NCBI GenBank assembly: GCA_040219575.1
Contig: JAVJSD010000028.1
Coordinates: forward strand, 62,001-126,000
Length of the DNA: 64,000 bases
Source of the DNA: JAVJSD01 sp040219575
GTDB taxonomy: Bacteria > Planctomycetota > Planctomycetia > Pirellulales > Pirellulaceae
Direction: 5' to 3'
Notes under the pieces: generated by a model
Told to the model about the DNA's origin: nothing
The model's database searches: none
The model's input: the letters and a program-made list of their open reading frames with translations, nothing else
Part shown: positions 42,196 to 50,940 of the stretch, one piece after another
Layout: each line of letters starts with the position of its first letter
Numbering within the stretch: the first letter of the stretch is position 1
Made by a program: the position numbers and the translations under genes

Positions 42196-42216
42196 TTCAG
42201 TCCATTTTCAGTCCAC
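42196..42216 (+). other. Candidate right arm-type integrase binding sites
   Basis: TTCAGTCCAT (42196-42205) and TTCAGTCCAC (42207-42216) have the same sequence, orientation and 11-bp phase as the pair at 9737-9757. They lie 104 bases before the attR core. Confidence 0.55.
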
Positions 42217-42320
42217 ACCAGGGCGACGGCAGCCGATTCTACCCGATGGGCAGATTCAAGAATCGTCGTGAATTACAGTCTCGACGTAGCCCGGCATCGG
42301 GCAGCGTAGGGCGGGTGTCA

Positions 42321-42380
42321 GATTTAAAATCCCGGGAGGGGTTTCCCTCGTGCGGGTTCGAGTCCCGCCTCGGCTATTGA
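42321..42380 (+). repeat. attR, 60-bp copy of the tRNA-Leu 3' end
   Basis: Identical to 9643-9702. The 5' half of a tRNA is absent upstream, so this is only the displaced 3' part of the original gene, with the original downstream flank beginning at 42381. Confidence 0.95.
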
Positions 42381-42463
42381 AGAAGGCGGAAACGCGAAGT
42401 TCGTCGAGGGCGAAGAGACGGACGCGCCGCCTGGAAACGCAGACGCGGCGAATCATTGGTCGC

Positions 42464-42517
42464 GGAACGCGCGAGCGTTCCACTTCTTCAACGCCGTCGG
42501 AAGTCTAACGACTTCCG
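42464..42517. terminator. Two hairpins downstream of the sigma factor gene
   Basis: ggaacgc-gcga-gcgttcc (42464-42481) and cggaagt-6 nt-acttccg (42498-42517) lie in the gap between attR and the 3' end of the sigma-factor gene. They are likely terminators for that gene, though no T-tract follows. Confidence 0.45.
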
Positions 42518-42580
42518 CTACGGAGATTCCGCACAAAGCCTGGGCGCCGCAAGTCGGCCGCTATCGCTATGGGGCGGCCG

Positions 42581-43225
42581 CTACGGCGCGGGGGAGTCGG
42601 CGGCGCGGCGCATTTTGGCGCGGGCGCGGCTGAGCAGTGGGCCGACCGAGTTCTCGGGCATGCCGACGGCGGCGCTGATTTCGTGGTAGCTCTTCGACTC
42701 GAGGTGGTACATGCGCACGACCTGGGCTTCTTCCCCTTCCAGGCGGCTGAGCAGATGCTCGACTTCCTCGCGGTTGCTGATCCGCTCTTCCAGTGGGGCG
42801 TCGCCGGCGACCGCCTCTCCGGCCGCACCGCCGAGTCGGGAAACCGCTTTGTGCTTCAGGATCTCGCGGACGACCACACGTCGCGCAATCACCGTCAGGT
42901 AGGTCGCCAGGCTGCTTTCGCCGCGGAAACGCCGCAGCACGGCGTAGTCGCTGCTGATGATCGCCAGGAAGACTTCCGATGCCAGATCCTCACGATCCTG
43001 GTCGGAAAGACGCAGCGAGCGAGATTGGGCCGTGTGGTTGACCACGTGGATGACCAGCCCCAAGAAGCGATCCACGAAGTCTTCCCAAGCCCTTGGCTTT
43101 TGGGCCAGACAGCGCTGGATCAGATGGCGGTCAATCTCGGAAAGTGCCACGCCGACTGCCTTTATCGCGAACAGCGGATCGGGGGGACGCCTGTGCCTTA
43201 CGCCGCGGTTGGCGAAAAAGTCCAC
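42581..43225 (-). CDS. ECF-like RNA polymerase sigma factor
   Basis: A 214-residue frame; a start at GTG 43150 (VALSEIDRHLIQRCLAQKPR) is likely. Region 2 reads 'WEDFVDRFLGLVIHVVNHTAQ ... DREDLASEVFLAIISSDYAVLRRFRGESSLATYLTVIARRVV'. Region 4 has 'LEGEEAQVVRMYHLESKSYHEISAAVGMPENSVGPLLSRARAKMR', a typical sigma-4 HTH. No sigma-3 domain is present, as in ECF factors. Planctomycetes hold many such factors. The target promoters are unknown, and no anti-sigma gene adjoins it. Confidence 0.88.
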   Translation of the reverse strand: MDFFANRGVRHRRPPDPLFAIKAVGVALSEIDRHLIQRCLAQKPRAWEDFVDRFLGLVIHVVNHTAQSRSLRLSDQDREDLASEVFLAIISSDYAVLRRFRGESSLATYLTVIARRVVVREILKHKAVSRLGGAAGEAVAGDAPLEERISNREEVEHLLSRLEGEEAQVVRMYHLESKSYHEISAAVGMPENSVGPLLSRARAKMRRAADSPAP

Positions 43226-43618
43226 AATTCAAGCACTGGCGGGGCTTGACAGCGACAAGTCGATTCTAAAACGCCGCTCCGTCGGAAGCAAGTCTGACTG
43301 TTCGACTTACTCTATCTCCATGGAACCCCGTCGGCCGCTTGACAGGTCTGCCGACCCCCACTAGGATTCCGATAATTGTTAAGAGCAGCGACTTCAAGTG
43401 CTTCACTCACAAGAACTTGGCGCACGCACCCCCCTATGGGATAAATCTCCACGCGGCGACGCAAACGACTGCGATTCGTCGATCTGTCGGAGAGACTCCC
43501 CTGCTAGCGGGACAGTCGTGGCGTCACCCTGCGGCCGCCTACAATTACACATCCGTTCCTATTGATCCGAGTCAACGCCACATTGCGTTCAAGCGACGAC
43601 GGAAGGAGACCCTAGAGA
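43226..43618. other. Divergent gap between the sigma factor and ferredoxin genes
   Basis: 393 bases. It contains the promoter candidate at 43339-43367 and a TACAAT hexamer at 43540-43545 closer to fdxA. No coding frame was convincing. Confidence 0.35.
43339..43367 (+). promoter_or_regulatory. Sigma-70-like promoter upstream of fdxA
   Basis: TTGACA (43339-43344) and TAGGAT (43362-43367) are separated by exactly 17 bases, about 250 bases before the ferredoxin ATG. It is one of the best -35/-10 matches in the window. It may drive fdxA with a long leader or another short transcript. Confidence 0.5.
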
Positions 43619-43891
43619 ATGACCCATGTTGTTGCCCAGCCGTGCTTCGGCTGCAAATACACCGACTGCGTCGTCGTTTGCCCGGTCGAGTGCTTCTACG
43701 AAGGCGAGCAGATCCTCTACATCCACCCCGATGAGTGCATCGACTGCGAAGCCTGCGTGCCGGAGTGCCCGGTCGAAGCGATCTTCCACGAAGACAACCT
43801 GCCGGAAGAATGGGCGCCCTTCAAGGAACTGAACGCCGAGATGGCGCCGCAGTGCGAAGTCATCACGGAAAAGCAAGATCCGATTTGCTGA
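43619..43891 (+). CDS. fdxA: Ferredoxin, seven-iron FdxA type
   Basis: A 90-residue protein, MTHVVAQPCFGCKYTDCVVV. Cysteine spacing 'CFGCKYTDCVVVCPVECF' and 'CIDCEACVPECPVEAI' matches the [3Fe-4S]/[4Fe-4S] ferredoxins, with the following 'NLPEEWAPFKELNAEMA' segment typical of FdxA. It is a soluble cytoplasmic electron carrier. ggaaggaga lies before ATG. It is a single gene, divergent from the sigma factor. Confidence 0.92.
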   Translation: MTHVVAQPCFGCKYTDCVVVCPVECFYEGEQILYIHPDECIDCEACVPECPVEAIFHEDNLPEEWAPFKELNAEMAPQCEVITEKQDPIC

Positions 43892-44091
43892 AGTCGCCCT
43901 TCGGGACGTGCTCTGATCAGACGAAACGGTTGTGCTGCAACCGTGCACGTGCGGTTCGTCGGTGATCGTGAACCAGTCCACACCTCGTTCCCGTTGGGGA
44001 TCGGGGTGTTTTGTTTTCTTGGGCGGTCTTGTCTCGTGGACGGTCTTGTCTCGCAGACGACGGTGCGCAGCGACGGTGAAGCCGGGCGACC

Positions 44092-45006
44092 TTACGCCGG
44101 CGATGACATCCACTCACGGAGTTTGTCGCGGAGTAGGCCAAGCTCGCGAAACAACATCTTGCGATCCGGGTTGGCATGCTCGAGGCACCACGGACCGCGA
44201 AAGCCCGCCTTCCAGCCAACGTCGAAACAACGCCGCAGATCGTACAACGGGTGTTGGCCTTCGGGCCCAAGTTGCCGCGCCTTGAAGTCGCAGGTGACCG
44301 CCAGCGGGAACGCTTTCGCGAGACCTGCGTAGCGGATTTCGTCGGTCGTCCAGTTGCCCGTGTCGGGCGAAGCGGCCACGTTGCGATCGATGGCCTCGAT
44401 CAATCGCGGCACCGATTCGGGATCGTCCGACATCCAGCCGTAGTTCTCCACCAGCATCTGCACGTCGCGCTCGGCCGCGTACTCGGCGAGTTCGCGATAG
44501 CTGTCGACGTGAATCCGCATGTCGGGCTTGGGCTGTTGCGGCAGGGGGCGCGCCCAGCGACATCCCAACCGCGACGCCGTGTCGATCGAATGCTTGTACT
44601 GCTTCAGCGCGTGACGGCGCACCTCGTCGTCGGTGCTGTTCATGTCGAGGTTTCGCTGATTCATTTTGAGATTCGTCAGCATGCTGCCCGCCTTGTCGGC
44701 CGCCTCCCGTACGCGGTCGAGGTACTTGGGCTCGCTCGAGGCGAGCGTCGAGGTGTTGAGATCGATCACCCGCATGTCGAGTTCGTCTCGCAGCATGCGC
44801 GGCAGTTCGAGCAGGGTGATCTTGCCTGGCGCGGGCCGCGCGGCGACATGCGGTGAGAGCGAGGAGGTGGTGATTCCCACCTGGAGCGCGAGTTCGTCCG
44901 CGGCGGGTTTTTCGTCGGCGTACAGGGGGCACGTCGCCGCCATGGCGACGGCGGCGGAACCGGCCAGAAAGCCGCGACGGTCGAGTTGCTCTGGTTGTCG
45001 ATGCAC
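44092..45006 (-). CDS. Tat-exported sugar phosphate isomerase/epimerase-like TIM-barrel protein
   Basis: GTG 45006 (VHRQPEQLDRRGFLAGSAAV) follows ggag and puts the twin-arginine motif DRRGFLAG near the N-terminus; 304 residues. The barrel segments 'YRELAEYAAERDVQMLVENYG', 'DTGNWTTDEIRYAGLAKAFPLAVTCDFKA' and 'WCLEHAN' follow the xylose-isomerase-like fold, with Glu and Asp metal ligands. Planctomycetes encode many such exported proteins; the substrate is unknown. No partner gene lies in the same direction nearby. Confidence 0.8.
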   Translation of the reverse strand: MHRQPEQLDRRGFLAGSAAVAMAATCPLYADEKPAADELALQVGITTSSLSPHVAARPAPGKITLLELPRMLRDELDMRVIDLNTSTLASSEPKYLDRVREAADKAGSMLTNLKMNQRNLDMNSTDDEVRRHALKQYKHSIDTASRLGCRWARPLPQQPKPDMRIHVDSYRELAEYAAERDVQMLVENYGWMSDDPESVPRLIEAIDRNVAASPDTGNWTTDEIRYAGLAKAFPLAVTCDFKARQLGPEGQHPLYDLRRCFDVGWKAGFRGPWCLEHANPDRKMLFRELGLLRDKLREWMSSPA

Positions 45007-45355
45007 GGTGATGCTCCATCCAGTGTCCGGACCTCTACCTCGTTCTTGCCCGTCAGCGTAGCCGCGCCGTTGATGGTTGGCCAGCATTTCCCTTGATGGG
45101 GACCTCATCCCGTGCGAGCGACAGGAATGCGTCGCTGACCGCTGCGGTGCGACCTAACCGGCTTTCAGCAATTGACTTACGGCGAATAGATCCCACCAAG
45201 GCCGCTAACACCGTTACAAACTGAAGAACCGGAACAGGCCGAACCGATCTATTCTAATGGCGAATTGCCGATAGTTGACTTACATGATTAACATGAGTAG
45301 GATTCGTTGGTCGCCCAGGTTTGCGGCGGCCGGTCTCGGCAGGAGCTTGCCCCGC

Positions 45356-46195
45356 ATGACCCGCACCGCCAATCTGCTATCCCGTATCGCGAACCCGCCG
45401 CTCACCCCGCAGGCAAAGACTGTGCAATTGCGTGTGATTTCCCCCGACGACGACGGCGTGCAACCGTCTGCCGAAACCGAGGCGAAGCCGGCCCGACTCG
45501 AAGCAACGCCCGAGTTGCTCGAGGAGTTGGCCGCCCGCAGCCAGGAATTGGAGACCGCCACGCCGCAGGAAATCCTTCGCTGGGCGATCGATCGCTACGC
45601 GCCCCACTTCTCGATGGCGACCGCCTTCGGGCCGGAGGGGATGACGATTCTGCACATGCTCAGCGAGATCGCGCCCGAGACGCCGGTTTTCAATCTCGAT
45701 ACGGGCTACCAATTCGCCGAAACGCTCGAACTGCGTGAGCGGGTCAAGCAGCGCTACGGCATCGAGGTGGAGCTTAAGAAACCGGAACTCACTGTCGAGC
45801 AGTACGAGGCGGAAAACGGTGGGCCGGTATACAAGACCGATCCAACGCGTTGCTGCTTCGACCGCAAGCTGAAACTGCTGCACGAGGCGGCCCAGGGTCT
45901 GCACGCCTGGGCCAGTGCGATTCGCCGTGATCAAAGCCCGCACCGGGCTGCCGCGCCGATTATCGGCTGGGACAAGAAGTTCGGCCTGGTGAAGGTCAGC
46001 CCGTTGGCCAACTGGACCAAACGCGAAGTCTGGAAGCTGATCACCGATCACGACATCCCCTACAATCCACTGCACGACCAGGGCTACACCAGCATCGGCT
46101 GCTGGCCCTGCACCCGGGCGGTGTTGTTCGGCGAAGACGAACGGGCTGGTCGCTGGAGCGGCACCAGCAAGACCGAATGCGGCCTGCATGACTGA
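45356..46195 (+). CDS. cysH: Phosphoadenylyl/adenylyl-sulfate reductase
   Basis: The frame is open from 45275; I use ATG 45356 (MTRTANLLSRIANPPLTPQA), giving 279 residues, but an upstream ATG at 45284 is possible. 'HFSMATAFGPEGMTILHMLSEIAPETPVFNLDTGYQFAETLEL' is the PAPS-binding fold. 'RCCFDRKLK', 'GCWPCTR' and 'KTECGLHD' supply the CC...CxxC cluster and catalytic Cys, so it is the [4Fe-4S] type (APS-reductase-like). It reduces activated sulfate to sulfite for cysteine synthesis. An Rrf2 regulator gene follows. Confidence 0.92.
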   Translation: MTRTANLLSRIANPPLTPQAKTVQLRVISPDDDGVQPSAETEAKPARLEATPELLEELAARSQELETATPQEILRWAIDRYAPHFSMATAFGPEGMTILHMLSEIAPETPVFNLDTGYQFAETLELRERVKQRYGIEVELKKPELTVEQYEAENGGPVYKTDPTRCCFDRKLKLLHEAAQGLHAWASAIRRDQSPHRAAAPIIGWDKKFGLVKVSPLANWTKREVWKLITDHDIPYNPLHDQGYTSIGCWPCTRAVLFGEDERAGRWSGTSKTECGLHD

Positions 46196-46201
46196 CGTCT
46201 G

Positions 46202-46236
46202 ATTGCAGATTGCAGATTGCAGATTGCAGATTGCAG
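46202..46236. repeat. Tandem heptamer repeat (attgcag)x5
   Basis: Five exact copies of attgcag, in phase, lie right after cysH and before the Rrf2 regulator. It is a simple-sequence repeat, prone to length change. It might affect expression of the downstream regulator. Confidence 0.85.
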
Positions 46237-46321
46237 ATTTGCAAAACGCTTTCCATGACCGTTGTCCGACCGCGCCGCGACGGCTTCCTTTCATTCAATC
46301 TGCAATCTGAAATCCCCTCCC

Positions 46322-46750
46322 GTGTCGCTTTCCGCCAAGACCGAATACGCCTGCATCGCCTTGCTGGAACTCGCCGTGCACTTTGGCTCCGGCGAACCGG
46401 TGCGGATTCGGCAGATCGCCGACCCACACGGCATCCCCTCGCGATTTCTTGTGCAGATTCTGCTGCAACTCAAGGGGGCGGGACTGGTGAGCAGTACGCG
46501 CGGCGCCTCGGGCGGTTACCAGCTGATCCGCCCGCCCGAGCAGATCACGCTGGGCGAGGTGATGGCGGTGGTGGAAGGGGGCGACGACGAACCGGTCAGC
46601 AACACCAACGCCGACACGGCGGCGACGCGGGTGCTGCTCGACACCTGGCGCCGTGTGGCGGCCAAGCAGCGCGAGATGCTGGCCCACATCACCTTCGCCG
46701 ATCTGGCCCAACTTGTCCGCGGCGAAACCGAGAATATGTACTATATCTGA
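46322..46750 (+). CDS. Rrf2-family transcriptional regulator (CymR-like)
   Basis: GTG 46322 starts VSLSAKTEYACIALLELAVH, the normal Rrf2 opening; 142 residues. The winged HTH reads 'RIRQIADPHGIPSRFLVQILLQLKGAGLVSSTRGASGGYQLIRPPEQITLGEVMAVVEG'. The Fe-S cysteines of IscR/NsrR are missing, as in the cysteine regulator CymR. Its position directly behind cysH supports a role in sulfur assimilation. Confidence 0.85.
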   Translation: MSLSAKTEYACIALLELAVHFGSGEPVRIRQIADPHGIPSRFLVQILLQLKGAGLVSSTRGASGGYQLIRPPEQITLGEVMAVVEGGDDEPVSNTNADTAATRVLLDTWRRVAAKQREMLAHITFADLAQLVRGETENMYYI

Positions 46751-46962
46751 GGAATATCTGAGGACGGAGTTCCCACTTCGATCATCGTCGTTTGAAGACC
46801 AGCGCGAACGCCGGATTGATGATTGTCGAGTGATGAATGTTGATGGTTGAGGTGAAGTGGAGTGGGGGCGGCCGCCAAGGTGGCACGGATCGCGATGCTG
46901 GGTTAAGCTCGTTGCCGGGGTGAATTTGGCCGATGGTGTCGAGCAATCCAGGAGCGCGGACG

Positions 46963-47871
46963 ATGAAACCGACCGGCATGCTTTCGCGACGGGGATTCGT
47001 CCTTGGCGCCGCAAGTTCGATGGCGGCCCTCTCGGCGATGCCGATCGCACGGGCCGACGAACCGAAACGCAAGGCGCCGAACAAGCTGTGCGCGTTCGTC
47101 AAGTTCCTGCAGTCGCTCAGCTTCTCCGAACTCGCCGACGTGATCGCCGATCTCGGCTTCGACGGCATCGAAGCCACGGTGCGACCCGGCGGACAGATTC
47201 CTCCGGAGCGGGCGGAGGAGGAGTTGCCCAAGCTGGTCGAGGCGCTCCGGCGGCGGGGCCTCGAAGTCACCATCATGACCACCGCCATCAACGACGCGCA
47301 CGACAAGCTCTCGCGGACGGTGCTGAAAACCGCCGCCGACCTCGGTGTGAAGAAGTACCGCATGGGCTACTATCGCTACGATCTTTCAAAACCGATCGCG
47401 CCGCAATTGAACGAACTGCGGCCGGCGCTGCGCGATCTGGCGGCGTTGAATCGCGAGTTGGGCGTCGCCGCGGTCTATCAGAACCATAGCGGGGCGAAGA
47501 ACGTCGGCGCGCCGGTGTGGGACCTGCACGAGCTACTGCGCGACATTCCTCCCCGCGAGATCGGCGTCGCTTTCGACATCCGTCACGCCACCGTCGAGGG
47601 CGGGCTCGACTGGCCGATCCACTTCCAACTGATGCGGCCGCACCTCGGCGCCGTCTACATCAAGGATTTTCACTGGCAAGGCCGGCGGCCGGAAAACGTC
47701 CCGCTGGGAGAAGGCCAGGTCGACCCGGCCTTCTTCAAGCAGCTGGCCGCGGCGGATTTCACCGGTCCCATCTCGCTGCACGTCGAGTACCTGCCCAAGG
47801 CCGGAACGGACGAGAACATCGCCGCCCTGCGGCGAGACTTGGCGACGCTCCGCAAGTTGTTGCCCGCCTGA
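46963..47871 (+). CDS. Tat-exported sugar phosphate isomerase/epimerase-like protein
   Basis: ATG 46963 (MKPTGMLSRRGFVLGAASSM) bears the Tat motif SRRGFVLG; 302 residues. The barrel reads 'LADVIADLGFDGIEATVRPGGQIPPERAEEELPKLVEALRRRGLEVTIMTT', then 'AVYQNHSG', 'IGVAFDIRHATVEGG', 'VYIKDFHW' and 'ISLHVEYLP', giving the usual Glu, Asp, His and Glu metal ligands of the xylose isomerase-like superfamily. It belongs to the same family as the 44092-45006 protein. Substrate unknown. Confidence 0.85.
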   Translation: MKPTGMLSRRGFVLGAASSMAALSAMPIARADEPKRKAPNKLCAFVKFLQSLSFSELADVIADLGFDGIEATVRPGGQIPPERAEEELPKLVEALRRRGLEVTIMTTAINDAHDKLSRTVLKTAADLGVKKYRMGYYRYDLSKPIAPQLNELRPALRDLAALNRELGVAAVYQNHSGAKNVGAPVWDLHELLRDIPPREIGVAFDIRHATVEGGLDWPIHFQLMRPHLGAVYIKDFHWQGRRPENVPLGEGQVDPAFFKQLAAADFTGPISLHVEYLPKAGTDENIAALRRDLATLRKLLPA

Positions 47872-47933
47872 ACCTCCCGTTAGACATCGTGTCCTCCAAG
47901 CCAGACTGACTCGCGCCCCGCCAGGAACCTCCC

Positions 47934-48416
47934 ATGACCGTCGCCAACTGGACGACGCAGCCGTACAACGTCATTCAAAGTCTGCTGTTCAACAACCCGC
48001 ATCGCGTGATCCTGTACCAGGTGCGCGACGAGAACGGCCAGTGGCGCGATCGGGCCGAGCGGCCCGCGCCGGTCACGCGGTTGTACGAGACCGAGACCCC
48101 GCCGGAGCGGACCTGCCTGCGGACGATTCAGTTCGTGCATCACATGCTAATCCCGCCGGGCGGGCGGCACGTGGCCGAGTTGCACATCCACCCCGACGCC
48201 GAGGAGTTGGTGATCGTCACCCGCGGCCGCGGCCTGGCGATCCTGGGCGAACAGCAGCAGGAGGTCTCGCCGGGCGACGTGGTCTATGTTCCCCCCGCCG
48301 TCGAGCACGAACTGCGCAACACGGGGGACGATGTGTTGGGCGTGCTATTCGTCAACGTGCCGGTCGGGGAAGGCGTCGAGAAGCTGCGGACCGTTCAGCA
48401 GGCGGAACCGGCTTGA
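47934..48416 (+). CDS. Cupin-domain protein
   Basis: A 160-residue protein, MTVANWTTQPYNVIQSLLFN. The cupin core is 'HMLIPPGGRHVAELHIHPDAEELVIVTRGRGLAILGEQQQEVSPGDVVYVPPAVEHELRNTGDDVLGVLFV'. His, Glu and a later His provide the metal site, and 'GDVVYVPPAVEH' is the second motif. It is a single small cupin, perhaps an isomerase, dioxygenase or sensor. It follows the isomerase-like gene in the same direction. Confidence 0.85.
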   Translation: MTVANWTTQPYNVIQSLLFNNPHRVILYQVRDENGQWRDRAERPAPVTRLYETETPPERTCLRTIQFVHHMLIPPGGRHVAELHIHPDAEELVIVTRGRGLAILGEQQQEVSPGDVVYVPPAVEHELRNTGDDVLGVLFVNVPVGEGVEKLRTVQQAEPA

Positions 48417-48448
48417 TACTCACGCGTTTCCGGCGAACAATTACGCTG

Positions 48449-48520
48449 CGGGGCGGACGCTGCCAGCGTCCGTTACGACATACAGCCCATCCGCCCGTCG
48501 ACGCTGGCAGCGTCGGCCGC
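48449..48520. repeat. Inverted palindromic repeats (ACGCTGCCAGCGT)
   Basis: ggacgctgccagcgtcc at 48455-48471 and gacgctggcagcgtc at 48500-48514 are palindromes in inverted orientation relative to each other. They lie between the cupin and pdxA genes. This is a REP-type intergenic element of the host, possibly a transcription attenuator. Confidence 0.6.
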
Positions 48521-48551
48521 GCCCTGACCGCCTCCGGCCTGGTGACCACCT

Positions 48552-49592
48552 TTGACTGAGCTTCCACGTATCGCCGTCACGATGGGCGACCCCGCCGGGG
48601 TCGGCCCGGAAATCGCGCTGCGGCTGTTGGCGGACGAGGCGACACGAACGTTGTGCGTTCCGATCGTGTTCGGCGACGCCGCGGTCTTGAATCGCGTGGC
48701 CCAACATTGCCGCCTGCCACGGCCTGAATTGGTGATTCCACGCGCCGATTGGCAGTCCGCTTGGCGCGAAGTCGAACACCCCGCCGTGCTCGACCTGGCG
48801 GTGATCGACGCCGCCGGCGTCCGTCCCGGCGTCGTGGATGCGGTCACCGGCGAGGCATCGTTTCAATACATCGAGACGGCGATCACAGCGGCACTTTCCG
48901 GCGAGGTCGACGCGGTGACGACCGGGCCGATCCACAAAGAGGCCCTCAACGCGGCCGGCGTGCCGTACCCAGGGCATACCGAGATCTTTGCCGACCGCAC
49001 CCGCACCGACCGCTACTGCATGATGCTCACCTGCCAGGAGTTGACGTGCAGTTTCGTGACCACGCACGTCGGCTACGGGGAAGTGCCGCGGCTGCTCGGC
49101 GTCGAGCGGATCGTGGAGGTGATCGAACTCACGCACGACGCGCTAGTGCGGCTTCACGGGCGCTCGCCCCGACTGTTGGTCTGCGGGCTGAATCCGCACG
49201 CCGGCGAACACGGGCTGTTCGGCGAGAGAGAGGAAGAGCGTATCATCGCGCCGGCGGTTGAGATCGCGCGGGCGCGAGGCGTATTGATCGAGGGCCCGGT
49301 TCCTCCCGACACGGCCTTCCTGGCGGAGCGCCGCCGCGCAACCGACGGCGTGATCTGTATGTACCACGACCAGGGCCACATCCCGCTGAAGGCGCTGGCG
49401 TTCGATGTGGCCGTGAACGTCACGCTGGGGCTGCCGATCGTGCGCACCTCGGTCGATCACGGCACCGCCTGCGACATCGCCTGGCAGGGCGAGGCGAAAG
49501 TCACCAGCCTGGCCGAGGCGGTGAAACTGGCCGCCGGCCTTGCCGCCACGCGCACGGCGAGCCATGTGAATACGGCGCTTGCCGGCCCGTAA
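48552..49592 (+). CDS. pdxA: 4-hydroxythreonine-4-phosphate dehydrogenase
   Basis: TTG 48552 opens TELPRIAVTMGDPAGVGPEI, the family signature; 346 residues. Metal-binding histidines appear in 'TGPIHKEALNAAGVPYPGHTEIFA' (second His near 'PGHTE'), in the region of 'LNPHAGEHGLFG' and in 'MYHDQGHIPLKALAF'. It ends with 'VNVTLGLPIVRTSVDHGTACDIAWQG'. It oxidises 4-phosphohydroxy-L-threonine in vitamin B6 synthesis. A start upstream would run through the palindromic repeat. Confidence 0.93.
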   Translation: MTELPRIAVTMGDPAGVGPEIALRLLADEATRTLCVPIVFGDAAVLNRVAQHCRLPRPELVIPRADWQSAWREVEHPAVLDLAVIDAAGVRPGVVDAVTGEASFQYIETAITAALSGEVDAVTTGPIHKEALNAAGVPYPGHTEIFADRTRTDRYCMMLTCQELTCSFVTTHVGYGEVPRLLGVERIVEVIELTHDALVRLHGRSPRLLVCGLNPHAGEHGLFGEREEERIIAPAVEIARARGVLIEGPVPPDTAFLAERRRATDGVICMYHDQGHIPLKALAFDVAVNVTLGLPIVRTSVDHGTACDIAWQGEAKVTSLAEAVKLAAGLAATRTASHVNTALAGP

Positions 49593-49613
49593 CGTGGACG
49601 ATTCCACGCTCCA

Positions 49614-50450
49614 CTACTGGAGGGAAATCCGCATGTCGGCGGTTAGGCCGGGACGCATGACCCATTGACCGCCCTCGCGGCGATTTTCGACATCGGCCCA
49701 AATACGGTACTGGCCGCTGTTTTCGACCAGCGGGCTGGCGAAGGAGACGACGCTGCGAAAGACCGCCGTCTGGCCGCGGGCGAGGTGCACGGTGATCTCG
49801 ACGTCGCGGCCCACGATCTCATCGGGCGAGTGATCCGCGGCGGGCACGAACCCCTCGACGCGGAGCCGATCCATCCGCACGATGTACATGATCGCCTCGC
49901 CCGGGCTCAGCCATTCACCGCGGCGGCGGTAGCGCTCGACGACGACGCCGTCGAGCGGCGACTCGATGCGCCGCCGGGCGACCTTCACGTCGGCGGCCGA
50001 GAGTTGCGAACGGCGGAGCTTGAGCGTCAACTCGGCCATCTTCGATTCGAGCTGCGCGGTTTCCAACAGTTGCCGATCGCCGCGCGATTCGGCCTGCAGG
50101 CGGCGAACCTTTTTCTGATCGAGGTCTTCCGCGGCGATTTCCGTTTCGACGGCGGCGATTTCTCGCGCGGATTGCGCCTCGAGGTCGTCGATGCGGGCCA
50201 CGAAGTCACCCGCTTTGACGGCCTGCCCCTCCTCGACCAATAACTCGGTCAGCACGCCGGCCTCCATGGAAGGGACGCGCGCTTGATCGATCAGCGTTAC
50301 GACGCAACTCGAGATGGACGCGGAGTCGCCGACCGCGCCGCCCGAGGCGACGCCCTCCGGCGGACCTGTGATCGCGAGCAGGGCGATGAGGGCAAGGCTG
50401 GCCAATTGCATGGCGAGGTGCGGGAGAGAGGACGGCTTGTGCGACATCAT
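49614..50450 (-). CDS. HlyD/MFP-type periplasmic adaptor protein
   Basis: A 278-residue protein, MMSHKPSSLPHLAMQLASLA. A signal-like hydrophobic N-terminus, the biotinyl-lipoyl-like hairpin 'VPSMEAGVLTELLVEEGQAVKAGDFVARID', a coiled coil ('EIAAVETEIAAEDLDQKKVRRLQAESRGDRQLLETAQLESKMAEL'), the second half-motif 'RIESPLDGVVVERYRRRGEWLSPGEAIMYIVRMDRLRVEGFV' and a beta-barrel domain. No transporter or TolC gene adjoins. It is probably part of an efflux or secretion system elsewhere. Confidence 0.85.
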   Translation of the reverse strand: MMSHKPSSLPHLAMQLASLALIALLAITGPPEGVASGGAVGDSASISSCVVTLIDQARVPSMEAGVLTELLVEEGQAVKAGDFVARIDDLEAQSAREIAAVETEIAAEDLDQKKVRRLQAESRGDRQLLETAQLESKMAELTLKLRRSQLSAADVKVARRRIESPLDGVVVERYRRRGEWLSPGEAIMYIVRMDRLRVEGFVPAADHSPDEIVGRDVEITVHLARGQTAVFRSVVSFASPLVENSGQYRIWADVENRREGGQWVMRPGLTADMRISLQ

Positions 50451-50571
50451 TACGCAGGATCACTACCCGGGAGGGCCATGAGGCAGTTCATCTTAGTGGT
50501 CGGCGAACGCCGCGGAAAGCACTGCCGACATATTGACGCGAAAACCTGGGGAGAGGGCATGAGGGAGTCGA

Positions 50572-50940
50572 TTATTCGCTTTCCAGGGCGTCGTTCAGAA
50601 AAAGCTCGCCCAGCAGATCGAACTGCAACTCCTCCTTGAAACGCAGGCCGAGGTGCCAGGCGGCGCCGTCTTCGGTGCGACGAAGCCAGCGCACGGTGGC
50701 CGCGACGTCGTTGTCGAAGCTGTTTTCACCGCAGGAAATGCGGACCTGAACGTGCTCGCCTTTGGAGAGCGGCGTCGGCACGACCAGTTGCAGTCCCCCG
50801 CGCGACAGATCGACCAATTCAGCCTCGACGACGTCGGGCAGACGGCCCTCGTCGCGGCGGAGTTGCACATGCACGATCTCGGTGCGACGTCCGACGTGCC
50901 GAGGCCGGCGTACGACGTAGTTCCAGAACTCATCAGCCAT
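50572..50940 (-). CDS. PilZ-domain protein
   Basis: A 122-residue protein, MADEFWNYVVRRPRHVGRRT. 'VEAELVDLSRGGLQLVVPTPLSKGEHVQVRI' supplies the D/N-x-S-x-x-G signature and is preceded by an R-rich segment 'RRPRHVGRRTEI'. The C-terminal strand is 'HLGLRF'. PilZ domains usually bind cyclic di-GMP. It is a single-domain protein, perhaps an adaptor for surface or motility functions. Confidence 0.75.
   Translation of the reverse strand: MADEFWNYVVRRPRHVGRRTEIVHVQLRRDEGRLPDVVEAELVDLSRGGLQLVVPTPLSKGEHVQVRISCGENSFDNDVAATVRWLRRTEDGAAWHLGLRFKEELQFDLLGELFLNDALESE

Noticed and set aside
42321..42380. A second tRNA-Leu gene
   Set aside because: Only the 3' part is present; no 5' acceptor or D-arm precedes it, so it is the displaced att fragment.
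46202..46236. CRISPR or iteron array
   Set aside because: Five contiguous heptamers with no spacers and no replication gene nearby; simple-sequence repeat.
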